DNA of 64,000 nucleotides from Antedon bifida (GCA_963402885.1 OY727095.1:35283001-35347000); one strand, 5' to 3'; positions 37,401-48,650 are shown, counted from the stretch's first letter. Numbers and translations: made by a program. The notes: generated by a model not told the origin, from the sequence alone.

Positions 37401-40400
37401 TGCCCTGTGTACTACGACCTCGGAACATAATTGCTGGTGAAGAAAACCATCCATATGCTCAACAATCTATACTTGGCTGGGGAATAATTGGCACCATTTG
37501 TAAACCGGAGGATGTTACGTCTCATCGTTTGGTTTCCTACATTACTAACACTGTTAAACATAAAGAAATAATATCACCAATTCACATTAAAGAAATGATG
37601 GAAGTTGATTTTTCAGATAGAAGTGTTGGCGTTTCCATGTCAGTTGACGAAAGACGATTTCTGAACATCCTGAGTGATAATATTCGTCAGAGAAGTGACG
37701 GACATTACGAGATGCCATTACCACTCCGTTCACCAAATGTAAATCTTCCTGATAATAAACCATTGGCTGTTAAACGCTTCAACGGTCTGAGGAAACGATT
37801 TACAAAGCAACCAGAGTTCATGAGAGATTATTTTGGTTTCATGAAGGATGTACTGACGGATGTAGCTGAAGAAGTTCCTAAAGACACAAAGCCTGTTATC
37901 GGAAGAATAAACTATGTACCACACACGGGAATATATCACCCAAAAAAACCTGGTCAAATTAGAGTGGTATTTGATTGTTCTGCCATGTATCAAGGTACAT
38001 CATTGAATGAACGTTTGTTGCCCGGTCCGAACCAAATTAACAGTCTACTTGGAATTTTGCTGAGGTTTAGACAGGAGAACGTCGCAATAATGGCTGACAT
38101 CAAGGGGATGTTTCATCAATTCTTTGTTGCTAATGCGGATAGAGATCTGCTGCGGTTCCTGTGGTTTAAAGACAATAATCCAAACAATGAAGTAATTGAA
38201 TATAGAATGATGGTTCATCTGTTCGGAGCAACTAGCTCACCAGGTTGCTCTAATTTTGGTTTGAAGAGAGCAGCTGAAGATGGCGAAAAATTCTATGGAA
38301 AAGAAGCAGCAAACTTCATAAAGAATGACTTCTACGTCGATGATGGTTTAAAGTCCCTGTCTACAGCTGATGAAGCAATAAGCTTAATACAAAATAGTAC
38401 AGGTATATGTGCTAAAGCCGGTTTGAGACTGCATAAATGGATCTCAAATGATAGGAAAGTTCTCAGCTGTATTCCAGAAGGACAACGAGGCAAGTCATTA
38501 TATAACATCAATGTGAAGTCTGACACTCTACCTATTGAAAGAGTGTTAGGCGTATCGTGGTGCATCGAAAGTGATGAGTTCCAATTTAGGGTGCAACTAA
38601 ATGATTATCTCCCTACCAGACGAAATGTTCTCAAGACCGTATGCTCCATTTACGATCCGTTAGGATTTATCGCTCCTGTCCTCATTGTTGCGAAGATGGT
38701 TCTGCAAAGTGTCTGTGCACAGAATCTCGATTGGGACGATCCTTTGGGTCCCGAAGAGCAGAGCAAATGGGAGAGATGGTGCGAAGACATAAAGAACTTA
38801 AATACACTAAGCATACCACGTTGTTATAAACCAACCAATTTTAAAGCAATGACCGCAGAATGCCATCATTTTTCAGATGCAAGTGAAGCTGCGTACGGTC
38901 AATGCTCGTACTTGCGATTAATTGATAGAGATGGGAAGGCAGTTGTCTCCTTTTTGCTTGGCAAGGCCAGAGTAACTCCTGCTAATAAGAAGATTACGAT
39001 ACCTCGCCTTGAGCTGAATGCAGCAGTGGTATCAGCTCGAGTCAGTCATATCCTGAAGAATGAGATGGATGTTAAAGTACCAATAAAGGATTACTTTTGG
39101 ACCGATAGTAAAGTTGTACTAGGGTACATACAGAATGTAGCTACACGGTATCAAATGTTTGTTGGTAATCGAGTGCAACAAATTCATGACCAAACTAATG
39201 TTGATGATTGGCACTACATCAATTCTTTAGATAACCCAAGTGATGAGGCAAGCCGAGGGCTGACAACTCTCAAATTACTCACAACTTCAAAGTGGATCAG
39301 TGGACCGGATTTTCTGAAGCAGGATGGTGAATTAAAATGTTTGGGACAAAATGCCGTCGATGAGGAAGCAACAAAACTTGTTTCCACAGAATTTAAACGC
39401 TCGTTTGCTGTCACAGCTGTAATTACAAGTCAGAATGATGTGATTGGTAGAGTAATTAAGAAGTTCTCCAAATGGAAAATGGTAAAGATAGTGATTGCTC
39501 GACTTTTAAACCTTAAGACAAGATTAATGACTGCAGCAAAAATCAAACTTAAAACCAATGGCATCATGAACAAGTTATCAGGAGACTTCATACCGACTGT
39601 TGACGATTTGCAGGTAGCAGAGACAATAATCATTCGTTCTGTACAATGTGAACATTACTTACCTGAATTTAATGTTTTGCAAAACTTTAAAGATGACTTA
39701 CCGGACCGAGATGTGGCTAAAGGCAAGAAATTTGCACTCAAGAATTCCCGTTTGTGTAAATTACATCCAATTCTAGATGAATCTGGAATTCTGAGAGTTG
39801 GCGGTCGAATACATTATTCATCTATGCCTATGGAAATAAAACATCCTATAATCATACCAAAATACTCACCTTTAATGACTCTTCTTGTTGATCACCACCA
39901 CAAGAAAGTAAACCATATGGGCAGAAGTGCCACGTTAAACAGTCTAAGACAAGGTGGTTTCTGGTTGATCGGCGCAGTATCCGCTGTCTCGCAATACTTA
40001 CGGAAATGTGTGACATGTAGACGATCCAGAGGTCAACTAGGTGCCCAAAAAATGGCCGACTTACCTATGGATAGACTGTCGGAATCGCCTCCATTTACAT
40101 ATTGTGGAGTTGATTTATTTGGCCCATTTATTATCAAAGAGAGAAGGAGTCGAGTCAAGAGATATGGTGTATTATTTACTTGTATGGCGTCTAGGGCTAT
40201 ACACCTTGAATCAGTCAACTCACTAGAAACAAATTCATTCATAAACGCCTTGCGACGTTTCTTAAGCATAAGAGGTCCAGTTTACCAGATGCGATCGGAC
40301 CAGGGAACAAATTTTGTTGGGGCGATCAACGAGTTCTCTAAAGTGCAAAACTTTCTACGTGACCGGCAATGCAGATGGATACTTAATGTTCCCTCAGCAA

Positions 40401-40975
40401 GTCACATGGGAGGCGTATGGGAGCGTCAAATAAGGACTGTGCGCAGTGCGTTGACACCGTTATTGAATAGCTGTGGAGATCATCTGTGTGATGAAACTTT
40501 TCGCACATTTTTGTGTGAGGTACAGAGTATTGTAAATTCACGTCCATTAACTGTAAACAATCTTTCAGATCCTACAGCTCCAGAAGCACTCACACCGAAT
40601 CACTTATTGACAATGAAGTCAAATATTCTGTTACCACCACCAGGCGAATTCCAGGCAAGTGATATATATTGCCGAAGGAGATGGCGGCGGGTCCAGTTTA
40701 TGGCCAATCAGTTTTGGCATCGGTGGCGTAACGAGTATCTCACCACTCTTCAAACCAGACAAACATGGAACGTCACTAGAAGAAATTTTTGTGTAGGTGA
40801 CATAGTTATCATCAAGGATGAAAATGCACCACGCAATGATTGGAAGCTTGGTCGAATTGTGGAAGTGATGAAGAGCAAGGATGATCTCGTAAGGAAGGTC
40901 AAACTTCGTCATCAGAGTGGTCATTACGAACGACCTATTCACAAGTTGATATTGTTAGTGGCTAGTGATTCTTGA
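34409..40975 (+). CDS. BEL/Pao Gag-Pol polyprotein
   Basis: A single frame of 2188 residues. In order: Ser-rich stretch (~118-165); long charged coiled coil (~165-250); Ser/Thr/Val/Pro-rich low-complexity region (~280-515); a Gag-like segment (~540-700, containing KFPTWEAAFSSLI); Cys/His knuckles including CX2CX4HX4C at ~807-820; aspartic protease with LDSQSNTCFI (~886), DSQ in place of the common DSG/DTG; reverse transcriptase with RVVFDCSA, ADIKGMFHQ and catalytic YVDD (~1309); RNase H with FSDAS (~1488) and WTDSK; integrase with an HHCC zinc module from ~1828 (HHHKKVNHMG, CVTCRR) and catalytic residues in GVDLFGPF, SDQGTNF (~1963) and GGVWERQIR (~2004). The ATG at 34409 is the first in frame after the LTR. 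The domain order PR-RT-RH-IN and the motifs are those of BEL/Pao. No break was seen. Confidence 0.96.
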   Translation: MEKRGRTLTEKGLEYNREVKIKAFTRERKRLHRLIDAVSDAVEPNEGVLSDMVDQEIILREVYSELCPLLNVVEREEYTKMLQLSHNEVTKDLHRRGQVAEAENLGVDTSGNVQASVKPCRSVKSNSSRHSTQHSSHHSNSSRHSSRKSKHSSNSSSTTRRSSSSAKREHLRVLEEAKRAELKAELEFSGMEHKLKEHKLKVEREAAEHKFKMEEKMLEIEFETTLIEQQKELAKMEARIDVLREDDVVSDDSQALLSGDDDDYIPLGLQKFLDDLPKAVGEPTAVVARSKSVAESAQFTIPSSNVSTTTSVTVRTSATSTYIAKSAIDTSTHIISTNINQPLSFADVRNTTVTRVPNISASNAMPATNFNINCTASQTYTVPATSIYTNVPSLYVPVYTSTYVPVCATSTYVTSASSVGVPVNYLPVCTASVSIQPTSNYVPICASSGVPSTYVPFSAAPVNVPMTYLPVPVCVSSGSTPSTHLYTSSINTTSISSSKSVPVVSIQSSTVGVPAADVRPDLVSIYDTNILRQLTDSFKLPPVVVEKFDGNPLKFPTWEAAFSSLIECKAVSVNEKLYLLRQHLDGKSKSLVENYLLLGTENAYLKARQELRNRYGHSSVLAQAFLKKLDSWPKINGRDHIGLRDFSDYINEIVTAQATIPDLGILNYSAENCKILNKLPVYIETKWRGIVASCQKNQISPSFAQFAVFLTNKAEEANLPMLEATRQMKDSSRYAKEDHKPRKSSHLTLKTDVSTETENIKTDQKKSEAPTSTICPFCKSSHSLDKCDSFKVQPVHTKKKFIFASKLCFRCGTGGHFAAHCKTEVKCHHCNSKGHISCLHFDKLASVDGKCTVVCGDETVCNDNSMILPVWVRGRGSISERLVYCILDSQSNTCFIKEDMVGKLGVKSHPAQLKLSTMHASCSLIDCMRVADLEIVSFDRKEVIPLPAVYTRDSIPAKRSQIPTPEVASKWDHLKQIADKIVPHMQDVPVALLIGNNVPCVLRPRNIIAGEENHPYAQQSILGWGIIGTICKPEDVTSHRLVSYITNTVKHKEIISPIHIKEMMEVDFSDRSVGVSMSVDERRFLNILSDNIRQRSDGHYEMPLPLRSPNVNLPDNKPLAVKRFNGLRKRFTKQPEFMRDYFGFMKDVLTDVAEEVPKDTKPVIGRINYVPHTGIYHPKKPGQIRVVFDCSAMYQGTSLNERLLPGPNQINSLLGILLRFRQENVAIMADIKGMFHQFFVANADRDLLRFLWFKDNNPNNEVIEYRMMVHLFGATSSPGCSNFGLKRAAEDGEKFYGKEAANFIKNDFYVDDGLKSLSTADEAISLIQNSTGICAKAGLRLHKWISNDRKVLSCIPEGQRGKSLYNINVKSDTLPIERVLGVSWCIESDEFQFRVQLNDYLPTRRNVLKTVCSIYDPLGFIAPVLIVAKMVLQSVCAQNLDWDDPLGPEEQSKWERWCEDIKNLNTLSIPRCYKPTNFKAMTAECHHFSDASEAAYGQCSYLRLIDRDGKAVVSFLLGKARVTPANKKITIPRLELNAAVVSARVSHILKNEMDVKVPIKDYFWTDSKVVLGYIQNVATRYQMFVGNRVQQIHDQTNVDDWHYINSLDNPSDEASRGLTTLKLLTTSKWISGPDFLKQDGELKCLGQNAVDEEATKLVSTEFKRSFAVTAVITSQNDVIGRVIKKFSKWKMVKIVIARLLNLKTRLMTAAKIKLKTNGIMNKLSGDFIPTVDDLQVAETIIIRSVQCEHYLPEFNVLQNFKDDLPDRDVAKGKKFALKNSRLCKLHPILDESGILRVGGRIHYSSMPMEIKHPIIIPKYSPLMTLLVDHHHKKVNHMGRSATLNSLRQGGFWLIGAVSAVSQYLRKCVTCRRSRGQLGAQKMADLPMDRLSESPPFTYCGVDLFGPFIIKERRSRVKRYGVLFTCMASRAIHLESVNSLETNSFINALRRFLSIRGPVYQMRSDQGTNFVGAINEFSKVQNFLRDRQCRWILNVPSASHMGGVWERQIRTVRSALTPLLNSCGDHLCDETFRTFLCEVQSIVNSRPLTVNNLSDPTAPEALTPNHLLTMKSNILLPPPGEFQASDIYCRRRWRRVQFMANQFWHRWRNEYLTTLQTRQTWNVTRRNFCVGDIVIIKDENAPRNDWKLGRIVEVMKSKDDLVRKVKLRHQSGHYERPIHKLILLVASDS

Positions 40976-41221
40976 AGTGGTCCAATCCCAGTCAGGGAGC
41001 CAACCGTTTGATGCGTACTGAGAAAATGGAATCAAGAACTTTGTTTATTTTTTTTATGAACGTTTTACTTGGATATGCATTAGAACTTTTGAGTATTTTG
41101 TAAACAATGAACTTTGTTTGTTGAGAAGAACTTATGTTATAATGTTTCAACAAGAACTTTTATGTATAATTTACAAGGACTTCAATGTTAATTTAATTAC
41201 TTTACGTCCTTGAGGGAGCCA

Positions 41222-41725
41222 TGTTACTGCAGAGTGCATGTATTTATTTTATATTACTTTAGTTCCTATTATTCTAGAAGTTTCTGCCCTATGAATATTC
41301 ATTTATTCTGTTACTTTCTTATTTGCATTCTCATTTACATATTATTTGCCAAGTGTGCACAGTGTGCTGTTTCTCCTTTGTTTCCTTTTGTCCTGATTTC
41401 TTTTGTTCTGCTCAGTTGTTGTTTGCCTGTGCAAGGGTACAGGTCTGTGCAAGTGCATAAGCAGCCATTATTTTTCTTTTACCAGCTCTAGCTCTACAGT
41501 AGTACAGTTTTATTATTTACACTTTATTTCTATTGTATATTTCTGGGATTTTACTTTGTTTTGGAATTACTTTGCAAAAGTGGATATTATTGTGGATGGT
41601 GCATATTAAAGGAAGTACTTTAAACATCAATTTTTACTCTTTTAATTTCTGTATGTTGTGAGAGCTGCGTACATTTAAAAACAAGGAATCAACAGCAGCT
41701 GACCTAATTGGTAGATCCAATTAAA
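41222..41725 (+). repeat. 3' LTR of the BEL/Pao element
   Basis: Same 504-bp sequence as the left LTR, followed directly by GAAAC at 41726-41730. Short frames within it duplicate those in the left LTR. Confidence 0.93.
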
Positions 41726-42419
41726 GAAACCGAACTTCAAACGTATTCAACACAACTAACGATATAATGACGTATGACTGTTATTAATACCAGAATTGGA
41801 AAATTTAAATAAACTAAAGACTAATGATTTGATGTGTCAAACATTGACCACACATTTAAATAATATTGAAAGGCGAAAGCGTCATCAATGTACGATAGTT
41901 AAGAGGCTAGGAAACGCTTAAAACGCTTATTAACGAAAAACATAAAAGAAGATAACACTCATAACACATACGAAACGCTTACAATATGCTATGAAACACG
42001 TAGACGTGAGGCTCCTATAAGAGGCTATGACACGCCAGACAAACGGGTACAAAAAGGGACTGAAACGCCTACAAAAGGATAAAATACAAAAGGTTTTGAA
42101 AAAATACGTGCCAAACACTGAAAATGATTTTAAAACAATCAAAAATGTAAAAACAAATATTTAAATCACAAGTTTCGTTATTATTAGCAAAAATGATGGA
42201 TTAATCTCATCAGTTGTTCTGGTTGAGAATGAGCTGAAAGCAGATGATGTAAGCGGTCAAGTGGGGGTAATAATGCCTCGTTTCCTTACTGAAGAGGGAA
42301 GTGAAGAGGTTGGTTATAAATGATACAGAATAATTAATGATTGATGGTTCAGGTAAACCTAAATAGAGGTCATATTGGATCATATGTTAGAAGGACTACT
42401 ATACACAACTCAGACACAC

Positions 42420-42634
42420 GCATAATAATGAAACATACCGGTGTACTCGAAATATAGCCCTCCAATTTTACTCGAAAAAAGCATGTTGAATAATGAAACA
42501 TACCGGTGTACTCGAAATCTAGCCCTCCAATTTTACTCGAAAAAAGCATGTTGAATAATGAAACCATTGTTTCGTTATTCAACATAAGTGCGGAATTACT
42601 ATGGCTATTAATAGCCATAATAACTGCACTTATT
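42420..42634. repeat. 66-bp duplication followed by two adjacent hairpins
   Basis: Two copies of a unit with cataccggtgtactcgaaat and agccctccaattttactcga. After them comes hairpin 1 at 42549-42586 (atgttgaataatgaaac / gtttcgttattcaacat) and hairpin 2 at about 42588-42634, centred on atggctattaatagccat. Probably remnants of a foldback element. Confidence 0.75.
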
Positions 42635-43416
42635 AAACATTAAATAGACCTGTTTTACGTTTGCCGTCTGTTTTCTTGCAGTATTCGTTGTAGGTCGCGT
42701 ATTAACCATTCATTTTCTTTTATCATTCCAAAATGACGATTTTAAACTAAACACACTATTTTTAATGTGTTATCATTTACATTAATACTCCTAGGTTATG
42801 AATATTATCCCAGACAATATGTACATTGGTTCAAGAAAAATCAATGCACTTGATTATTTAATAATGTGAAATCGATTATTGTTCACAGCTATTAATTGAT
42901 ATTTGTTAAGTCATTAAGTGATATTTGAAATGTCGTAGGCCTAAGTGTTATAACGAACCTTACCTGTAAATATATTCGTGATACCACATAGAATTGAAGT
43001 CGTGCCGTTATCCATTAATCATCGCCGCCTACTACCAAATCAACAATTAGTTGAGTTGATTGCTTATGAGGATGGATGTAAAGAAACACAATTACGTCTG
43101 ACACTATACCACAGTAACTGTAAATATAACAAGTGGTTTTAAGAACGAACGGATATTACAACTTGACTTGTACGAAGTTTATTATAAATTACGTTACATT
43201 CACATGCCGGAATAAGAAATGGACAACTCACCGGGGGGACATACCATTTAAATTCATTTTGGCGCCATTGTCATTTTCTTTGCATAACATCCATCTCCAA
43301 CATTCTCATTATTCTACGGTTAAGCAATTTGAAATACAAATTAATAAATTATCTAAATGCAAAGAATGTTGAAATTGATTTATGTCGAACAAAGTTGCCC
43401 ATCACAGCGTGTTGTT

Positions 43417-43576
43417 CGGACCCTGGATATCCGCAGACACACTGTGGTATAACTAGGACCCTGGATATCCGCAGACACACTGTGGTATAACTAGGAAGCC
43501 GATTCTATCATAATAGCCTGGATATCCGCAGACACACTGTGGTATAACTAGGTAGCCAATTCTATCATAATAGCCT
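43417..43576. repeat. Three-copy tandem repeat
   Basis: The core ctggatatccgcagacacac followed by tgtggtataactagg occurs three times. Two copies also share a longer tail (cgattctatcataatagcct type). Confidence 0.88.
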
Positions 43577-44636
43577 CTAACATTTAAAAGTATTTATAAT
43601 TAGTGTGACCTAGTTATTAAGATATGTATTTGCTTAACATAATAATGGAACGAGTCATAAATATCTTTGTCACTATACCATTTAATTCATTGCGACCATC
43701 CTTAGGCCTACATGTACTTGCAAATATTCATCAGTTTGTTATTTCTAAATTTATATTTGATAATTAATATATCAGATGTTTGGAACCTTAACGTTTTAAA
43801 ATAATATATTATAAAAAAATATTATTAGTTAAAATTCAACCTACCAACCCTTTTGAATAAAATTACACTTGCCTACTTAAGTTGCCATGATTATTTTGTT
43901 TTTGTCATAATACGGTAGTCAGTATTGCTTAAAGTGGCTAAACTGAGTGTACGAGCTTTGCTCTTTTTTGACATCCATTCAATTAATAATTACCTTGCAC
44001 AAGAGAGGTAAATACTAAAACTTAAACTTTGTGAATCTAATGACACATTGATCAACCAATGGTTCATTGAATAATCGGAAAATTATGCAAACGTTCGTCA
44101 GTAAACAAATACATAAATATTTCATTTAACAAATGAAACTGTCAATCAATAAGCGTCATGACAACAAATATATTCAGTCAAATCGATCAATAATTTCTTT
44201 CCCACACAATATGTTAAAGTAAAGACCCGATAGATAGATCTTGTAACGCTTCTCATTCCCTACTAAAACTTCTTGCAAATTAATCCGTCCCGCTATAAAC
44301 GAGTTAAATGTTCAATACAAGCACTTTAATTACAACATTAATGGTATAATCCGTTTAACGACGGTCAGGTATGTCACATTTTCATCTCTTTCGGTCTTAT
44401 TTAGCATTTTACAGAAATATAGCAATTCATAAAGAGAATATTGTGCATCGTAATCTCTCATTTATAGCTACGAAATATTCATTTAATATAGGTTAAATTA
44501 GTTTGGGAATTTAGTTGAACAAACCTTTGGATACCAATCCCACGCAGTAAAATCAAATAATGTCGAAAAATACTAATGGTGGAAATTGACGACGATAACG
44601 GAAAAGATGACGAATCACAGTTTTATTATCGAAATT

Positions 44637-45066
44637 GTGTTCGTTCGTAGTGACATCTTTGCTACGAGTGACACGACGTACAGTACATCACTGAATATTC
44701 AGCATCTGTGTTCGTTCGTATTGACATCTTTGCTACGAGTGACACGACGTACAGTGCATCACTGAATATTCAGCATCTGTGTTCGCTCGTAGTGACATCT
44801 TTGCTACGAGTGACACGACGTACAGTACATCACTGAATATTCAGCATCTGTGTTCGTTCGTATTGACATCTTTGCTACGAGTGACACGACGTACAGTGCA
44901 TCACTGAATATTCAGCATCTGTGTTCGTTCGTATTGACATCTTTGCTACGAGTGACACGACGTACAGTGCATCACTGAATATTCAGCATCTGTGTTCGCT
45001 CGTAGTGACATCTTTGCTACGAGTGACACGACGTATAGTACATCACTAAATATTCAGCATCTGTGG
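44637..45066. repeat. 71-bp minisatellite, 6 copies
   Basis: The unit has tgtgttcgttcgtagtgaca, tctttgctacgagtgacacg and acgtacagtacatcactgaa. Each unit contains an inverted pair (cgtag...ctacg). Alternating variants (cgtagtgac/cgtattgac with tacatc/tgcatc) suggest amplification of a two-unit block. Confidence 0.93.
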
Positions 45067-45353
45067 TTTCCCATCATTAAATGCTTCTGATTATTGACTT
45101 ACTTTTTATGAGGTTTTTGACAAGGAATCCATCAGATAATGTAATGTTGGTAATGGTTCGTTGGGAGTTTTTCACTATTGGGTATGAATATGTGTCATGA
45201 AAAATAATAATAACAACAAACAAATGAAACAAACTAGCAATCAACTAACAAATTCAAAATCTAAAATACAAAATCAACTCAAAAATAGTTGTAAATCATA
45301 TATTACCTATATAATATACTCTTTGGTTTATAATAATAACAATAAATGAAAAA

Positions 45354-45455
45354 TGTCCACGTCTTAAAGTCAAGCTACTAGAGTATTTTCTGTGGATGTT
45401 GTCCACGTCAAAGTCAAGCTACTAGAGTATTATCTGTGGATGTTGTCCACGTCTT
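45354..45455. repeat. ~50-bp duplication 3' of macro-domain gene 1
   Basis: Two copies of gtccacgtc, agtcaagctactagagtatt and ctgtggatgtt. Confidence 0.85.
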
Positions 45456-45574
45456 AAATCAAAATTGTACTTTTCTTAATTGATATTTCACGACAAAATT
45501 AACGTCACTAAGTTTATGTTAATAAGTCAATAATACTATTAGGATTATGATTATTATTAACCGTCTATTATTCT

Positions 45575-46345
45575 TTATTCAGCATTCTCCAATGTTGTTG
45601 ATAATATTGTATTAATTTCTTGAGTTGCTTCAGCATCTATGTTTACCAGTCGAATTGTTTTCAGTATCATAAAGTCCTGATTTTGAGAAAATTCAATGAC
45701 GGCATTAACTAAAGATTCCGCACACTCGTTCTTACCGCCGCCGTAGATTCCAGAACTGATCAATGGAATAGCAATGGATTGTGCTTCAAGCATTTCTGCG
45801 TATTCAAGACAATTTAAAAATGTCTTGTGCAGGAGTGGTCTGAATGAGTGGTCTTTTCCGCGTACTGGTCCAACGGCGTGGATGACGTATTTAGCTGGCA
45901 AATTATAACCACTTGTATGCAAAACTTCTGACACATTAAGTTTGTGTTGTTCACGAAGATTCAATTTTTGCTGTCCTTCTTTGTTAATTTTATTACCAGC
46001 TTTATCGGCAATTGCTCTGGCAACACCGCCACCATGTTGAAGTTTGCCATTCGCTGCGTTTACAATTGCATCAACTTGTTCTTCGGTAATATCTCCTTGA
46101 ATCACGGTAACTGTGATGTCTCTGTCGAGTACATACGCTGGTCGTGATTGTGGTGTACATCTCTCATCAATTTGCTTTGGTTTCTGACTTTCAGTTTTAT
46201 GACTGTTCTCAATGGGCGTGTATATATCTTTGCAGTTACAACATGGTTTTACCCAATAACACACAATTGCAATTAAAACGATTGCAGCTAGGATACATGC
46301 AACAGCTATGATAATTAACATCATGATAAAGAAACGCGCTTCCAT
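45575..46345 (-). CDS. Membrane-anchored macro-domain protein 1
   Basis: 256 residues from one exon. Residues ~6-32 form one hydrophobic helix followed by a Cys-rich juxtamembrane segment (KPCCNCK, possible palmitoylation). A 35-residue linker follows, then a complete macro domain (~76-250). Ligand-binding landmarks: VIQGDITEEQVDAIVNAANG, HGGGVARAI and IPLISSGIYGGG. The loop reads GGGVA rather than the GGGVD of MacroD hydrolases, closer to PARP-type macro domains. The expected ligand is ADP-ribose or ADP-ribosylated protein. An acceptor (ttctttatacttag) ends 6 nt before the ATG, and a GTAAGT donor ending an upstream exon lies at 46740, so a 5' non-coding exon is likely. AATAAA overlaps the stop codon (45574-45579). 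A near-identical macro domain lies at 49060-49797 with a different N-terminus. Confidence 0.88.
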   Translation of the reverse strand: MEARFFIMMLIIIAVACILAAIVLIAIVCYWVKPCCNCKDIYTPIENSHKTESQKPKQIDERCTPQSRPAYVLDRDITVTVIQGDITEEQVDAIVNAANGKLQHGGGVARAIADKAGNKINKEGQQKLNLREQHKLNVSEVLHTSGYNLPAKYVIHAVGPVRGKDHSFRPLLHKTFLNCLEYAEMLEAQSIAIPLISSGIYGGGKNECAESLVNAVIEFSQNQDFMILKTIRLVNIDAEATQEINTILSTTLENAE

Positions 46346-46740
46346 TTTTACCTAAGTATAAAGAATACGCAGATTAAACATTAGAAAATTGAAAAATAAT
46401 AGCGATAACAAATCCTGATCGTGTTCTTATTTAGTGCACAAAATGGGATTATTTAATTATGACATGGTTCCACGTATGTTTCTGAGCGGCGTTTCATACA
46501 CACCTAACTGTATGAAGAGTTTCAGCGTTCCACAGCTACTTTAAGCCAATCAAGCGGTAACATGGCGTCATATGTAATGTGCTTTTCCAACACAAATATC
46601 AGTTAATAAGGACCTTATAATACAGACGCTTACGTTTAAGGTTATACTAACTTGTATTCTACCGTTATAATATTGTTCCAATTACATGCTAACAATGAAT
46701 AATAGTCACCTTTTATTTCTCCTCTTCTGTTAAACTTACC

Positions 46741-47678
46741 GTAGTCGAATTCTTCAAACCATAGAGATATTATGGTCTAACTCAAAAGCATCAGTAGGCC
46801 TACCAATAAAGTTGTTAATAGATAACACAATAAAAGCAAACTAGCATTTGTTAATTAATGAGCCATAGCTATTGATGTTTTATTGGAAACAGCTTGGACT
46901 TTGATCTTGGTATAGATTTATAAAACATAACATATTGAGATAGCAAACATTGATAAAACACAATAGAAGTATATAACATGTTCCTTAATAAACACATTTG
47001 AATTAGAATCACCTAACTAAAATATAATGTATTGATGACTTTCTCTAAAAGAAGTCAATAGTTAGTATCACGTAAATATCGTGTATAGGAACAGACTTAA
47101 AGGCCAGGTGCGGGCAAAAAAATTCTATTGATCATACATTCCAATAATTATCGATCTATAGTTTCCCCTATGTTTCATAATTTTTGGGTTTTTATTTGTG
47201 TTACACAAGCTTGTTGAAAATAAGCACTTTCTTATCAGTGGGGGGATAGTTCAAAATACACAATAATCTCTATTCTTTTGTACACAAATTTTTGTAAAAA
47301 GAGAGACATTTTAAAAAGCTATGAAAAATAAACGGTATGGTAAAAAATGTTATCAGATGACTAAATATAGGTAATATAACTTGAATTTTACATTTTGTGT
47401 ATTTTTATTCAACTTCAAATTTTTATTTCCATGCTAATAGCAAACATTATCCACCGTATATCCACCATCTTTTTCTCGGGAGTCACCAGACTAGGTTAAA
47501 CTACCTAACTACTGAAAAAAAGTCTTCCTGGTTTTTATGGCAGAACTTTGCCAAATTTTGTATTTGACCATATTAAGGACAATTCATGTTTTTTCGTCTT
47601 GATTTCTGTTAAAAATATTTGATTTATGTACAATTAACCAGATTTTATATTTAAAATTCATGCCTGTACCTGAGCTTT
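46741..47678. other. Non-coding region between macro-domain genes
   Basis: No coding exon seen. Sequence just above 46740 probably includes the 5' non-coding exon and promoter of macro-domain gene 1 (minus strand). Confidence 0.4.
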
Positions 47679-48650
47679 AAGGTTCATTCAATCCATACAT
47701 GCCAACTAATAATAACCTAAGGTTCATTCAATCCATATATGCCAACTAATAATAACCTAAGGTTCATTCAATCCATACATGCCAACTAATAATAACCTAA
47801 GGTTCATTCAATCCATACATGCCAACTAATAATAACCTAAACGCTTCATTCAATCCATATATGCCAACTAATAATAACCTAAGGTTCATTCAATCCATAT
47901 ATGCCAACTAATAATAACCTAAGGTTCATTCAATCCATATATGCCAACTAATAATAACCTAAGGTTCATTCAATCCATACATGCCAACTAATAATAACCT
48001 AAGGTTCATTCAATCCATACATGCCAACTAATAATAACCTAAGGTTCATTCAATCCATACATGCCAACTAATAATAACCTAAACGCTTCATTCAATCCAT
48101 ACATGCCAACTAATAATAACCTAAGGTTCATTCAATCCATACATGCCAACTAATAATAACCTAAGGTTCATTCAATCCATATATGCCAACTAATAATAAC
48201 CTAAACGCTTCATTCAATCCATACATGGCAACTAATAATAACCTAAGGTTCATTCAATCCATACATGCCAACTAATAATAACCTAAGGTTCATTCAATCC
48301 ATATATGCCAACTAATAATAACCTAAGGTTCATTCAATCCATATATGCCAACTAATAATAACCTAAGGTTCATTCAATCCATATATGCCAACTAATAATA
48401 ACCTAAGGTTCATTCAATCCATATATGCCAACTAATAATAACCTAAGGTTCATTCAATCCATATATGCCAACTAATAATAACCTAAGGTTCATTCAATCC
48501 ATACATGCCAACTAATAATAACCTAAGGTTCATTCAATCCATACATGCCAACTAATAATAACCTAAGGTTCATTCAATCCATATATGCCAACTAATAATA
48601 ACCTAAGGTTCATTCAATTCATACATGCCAACTAATAATAACCTAAACGC
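47679..48650. repeat. 40-bp minisatellite, ~24 copies
   Basis: The unit is ggttcattcaatccatacat + gccaactaataataacctaa. The main variants are c/t in catacat/catatat; occasional 44-bp units carry acgcttcattc. It fills the space between the two macro-domain genes. There are no unique spacers, so this is not a CRISPR array. Confidence 0.96.

Larger units (their letters stand above)
33874..41725 (+). mobile_element. Complete BEL/Pao LTR retrotransposon
   Basis: Two 504-bp LTRs flank one long ORF. The 5 bp before the left LTR and after the right LTR are both GAAAC, the target-site duplication. The LTRs look identical by eye and the ORF is unbroken, so the insertion is recent and possibly still competent. 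Between LTR and ATG are only 31 nt, with no canonical TGG-starting primer-binding site that I can recognise. A purine block (gagggag) just before the 3' LTR is the likely polypurine tract. No envelope-like ORF is present. Confidence 0.95.
41731..44636. other. Non-coding region
   Basis: Includes a 66-bp duplication with paired hairpins (42420-42634) and a three-copy repeat (43417-43576). A possible 52-nt first exon on the minus strand (43015-42964) was noted but not accepted. Confidence 0.4.

Noticed and set aside
42964-43015. Possible minus-strand first exon (17 codons, MDNGTTSILCGITNIFT, then gtaagg)
   Set aside because: No downstream exon or signal-peptide character could be found; a start codon and donor this close together are expected by chance.
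47679-48650. Regular 40-bp direct repeats resembling a CRISPR array
   Set aside because: There are no unique spacers (units are contiguous and near-identical), and the context is an intron-bearing animal genome. It is a minisatellite.
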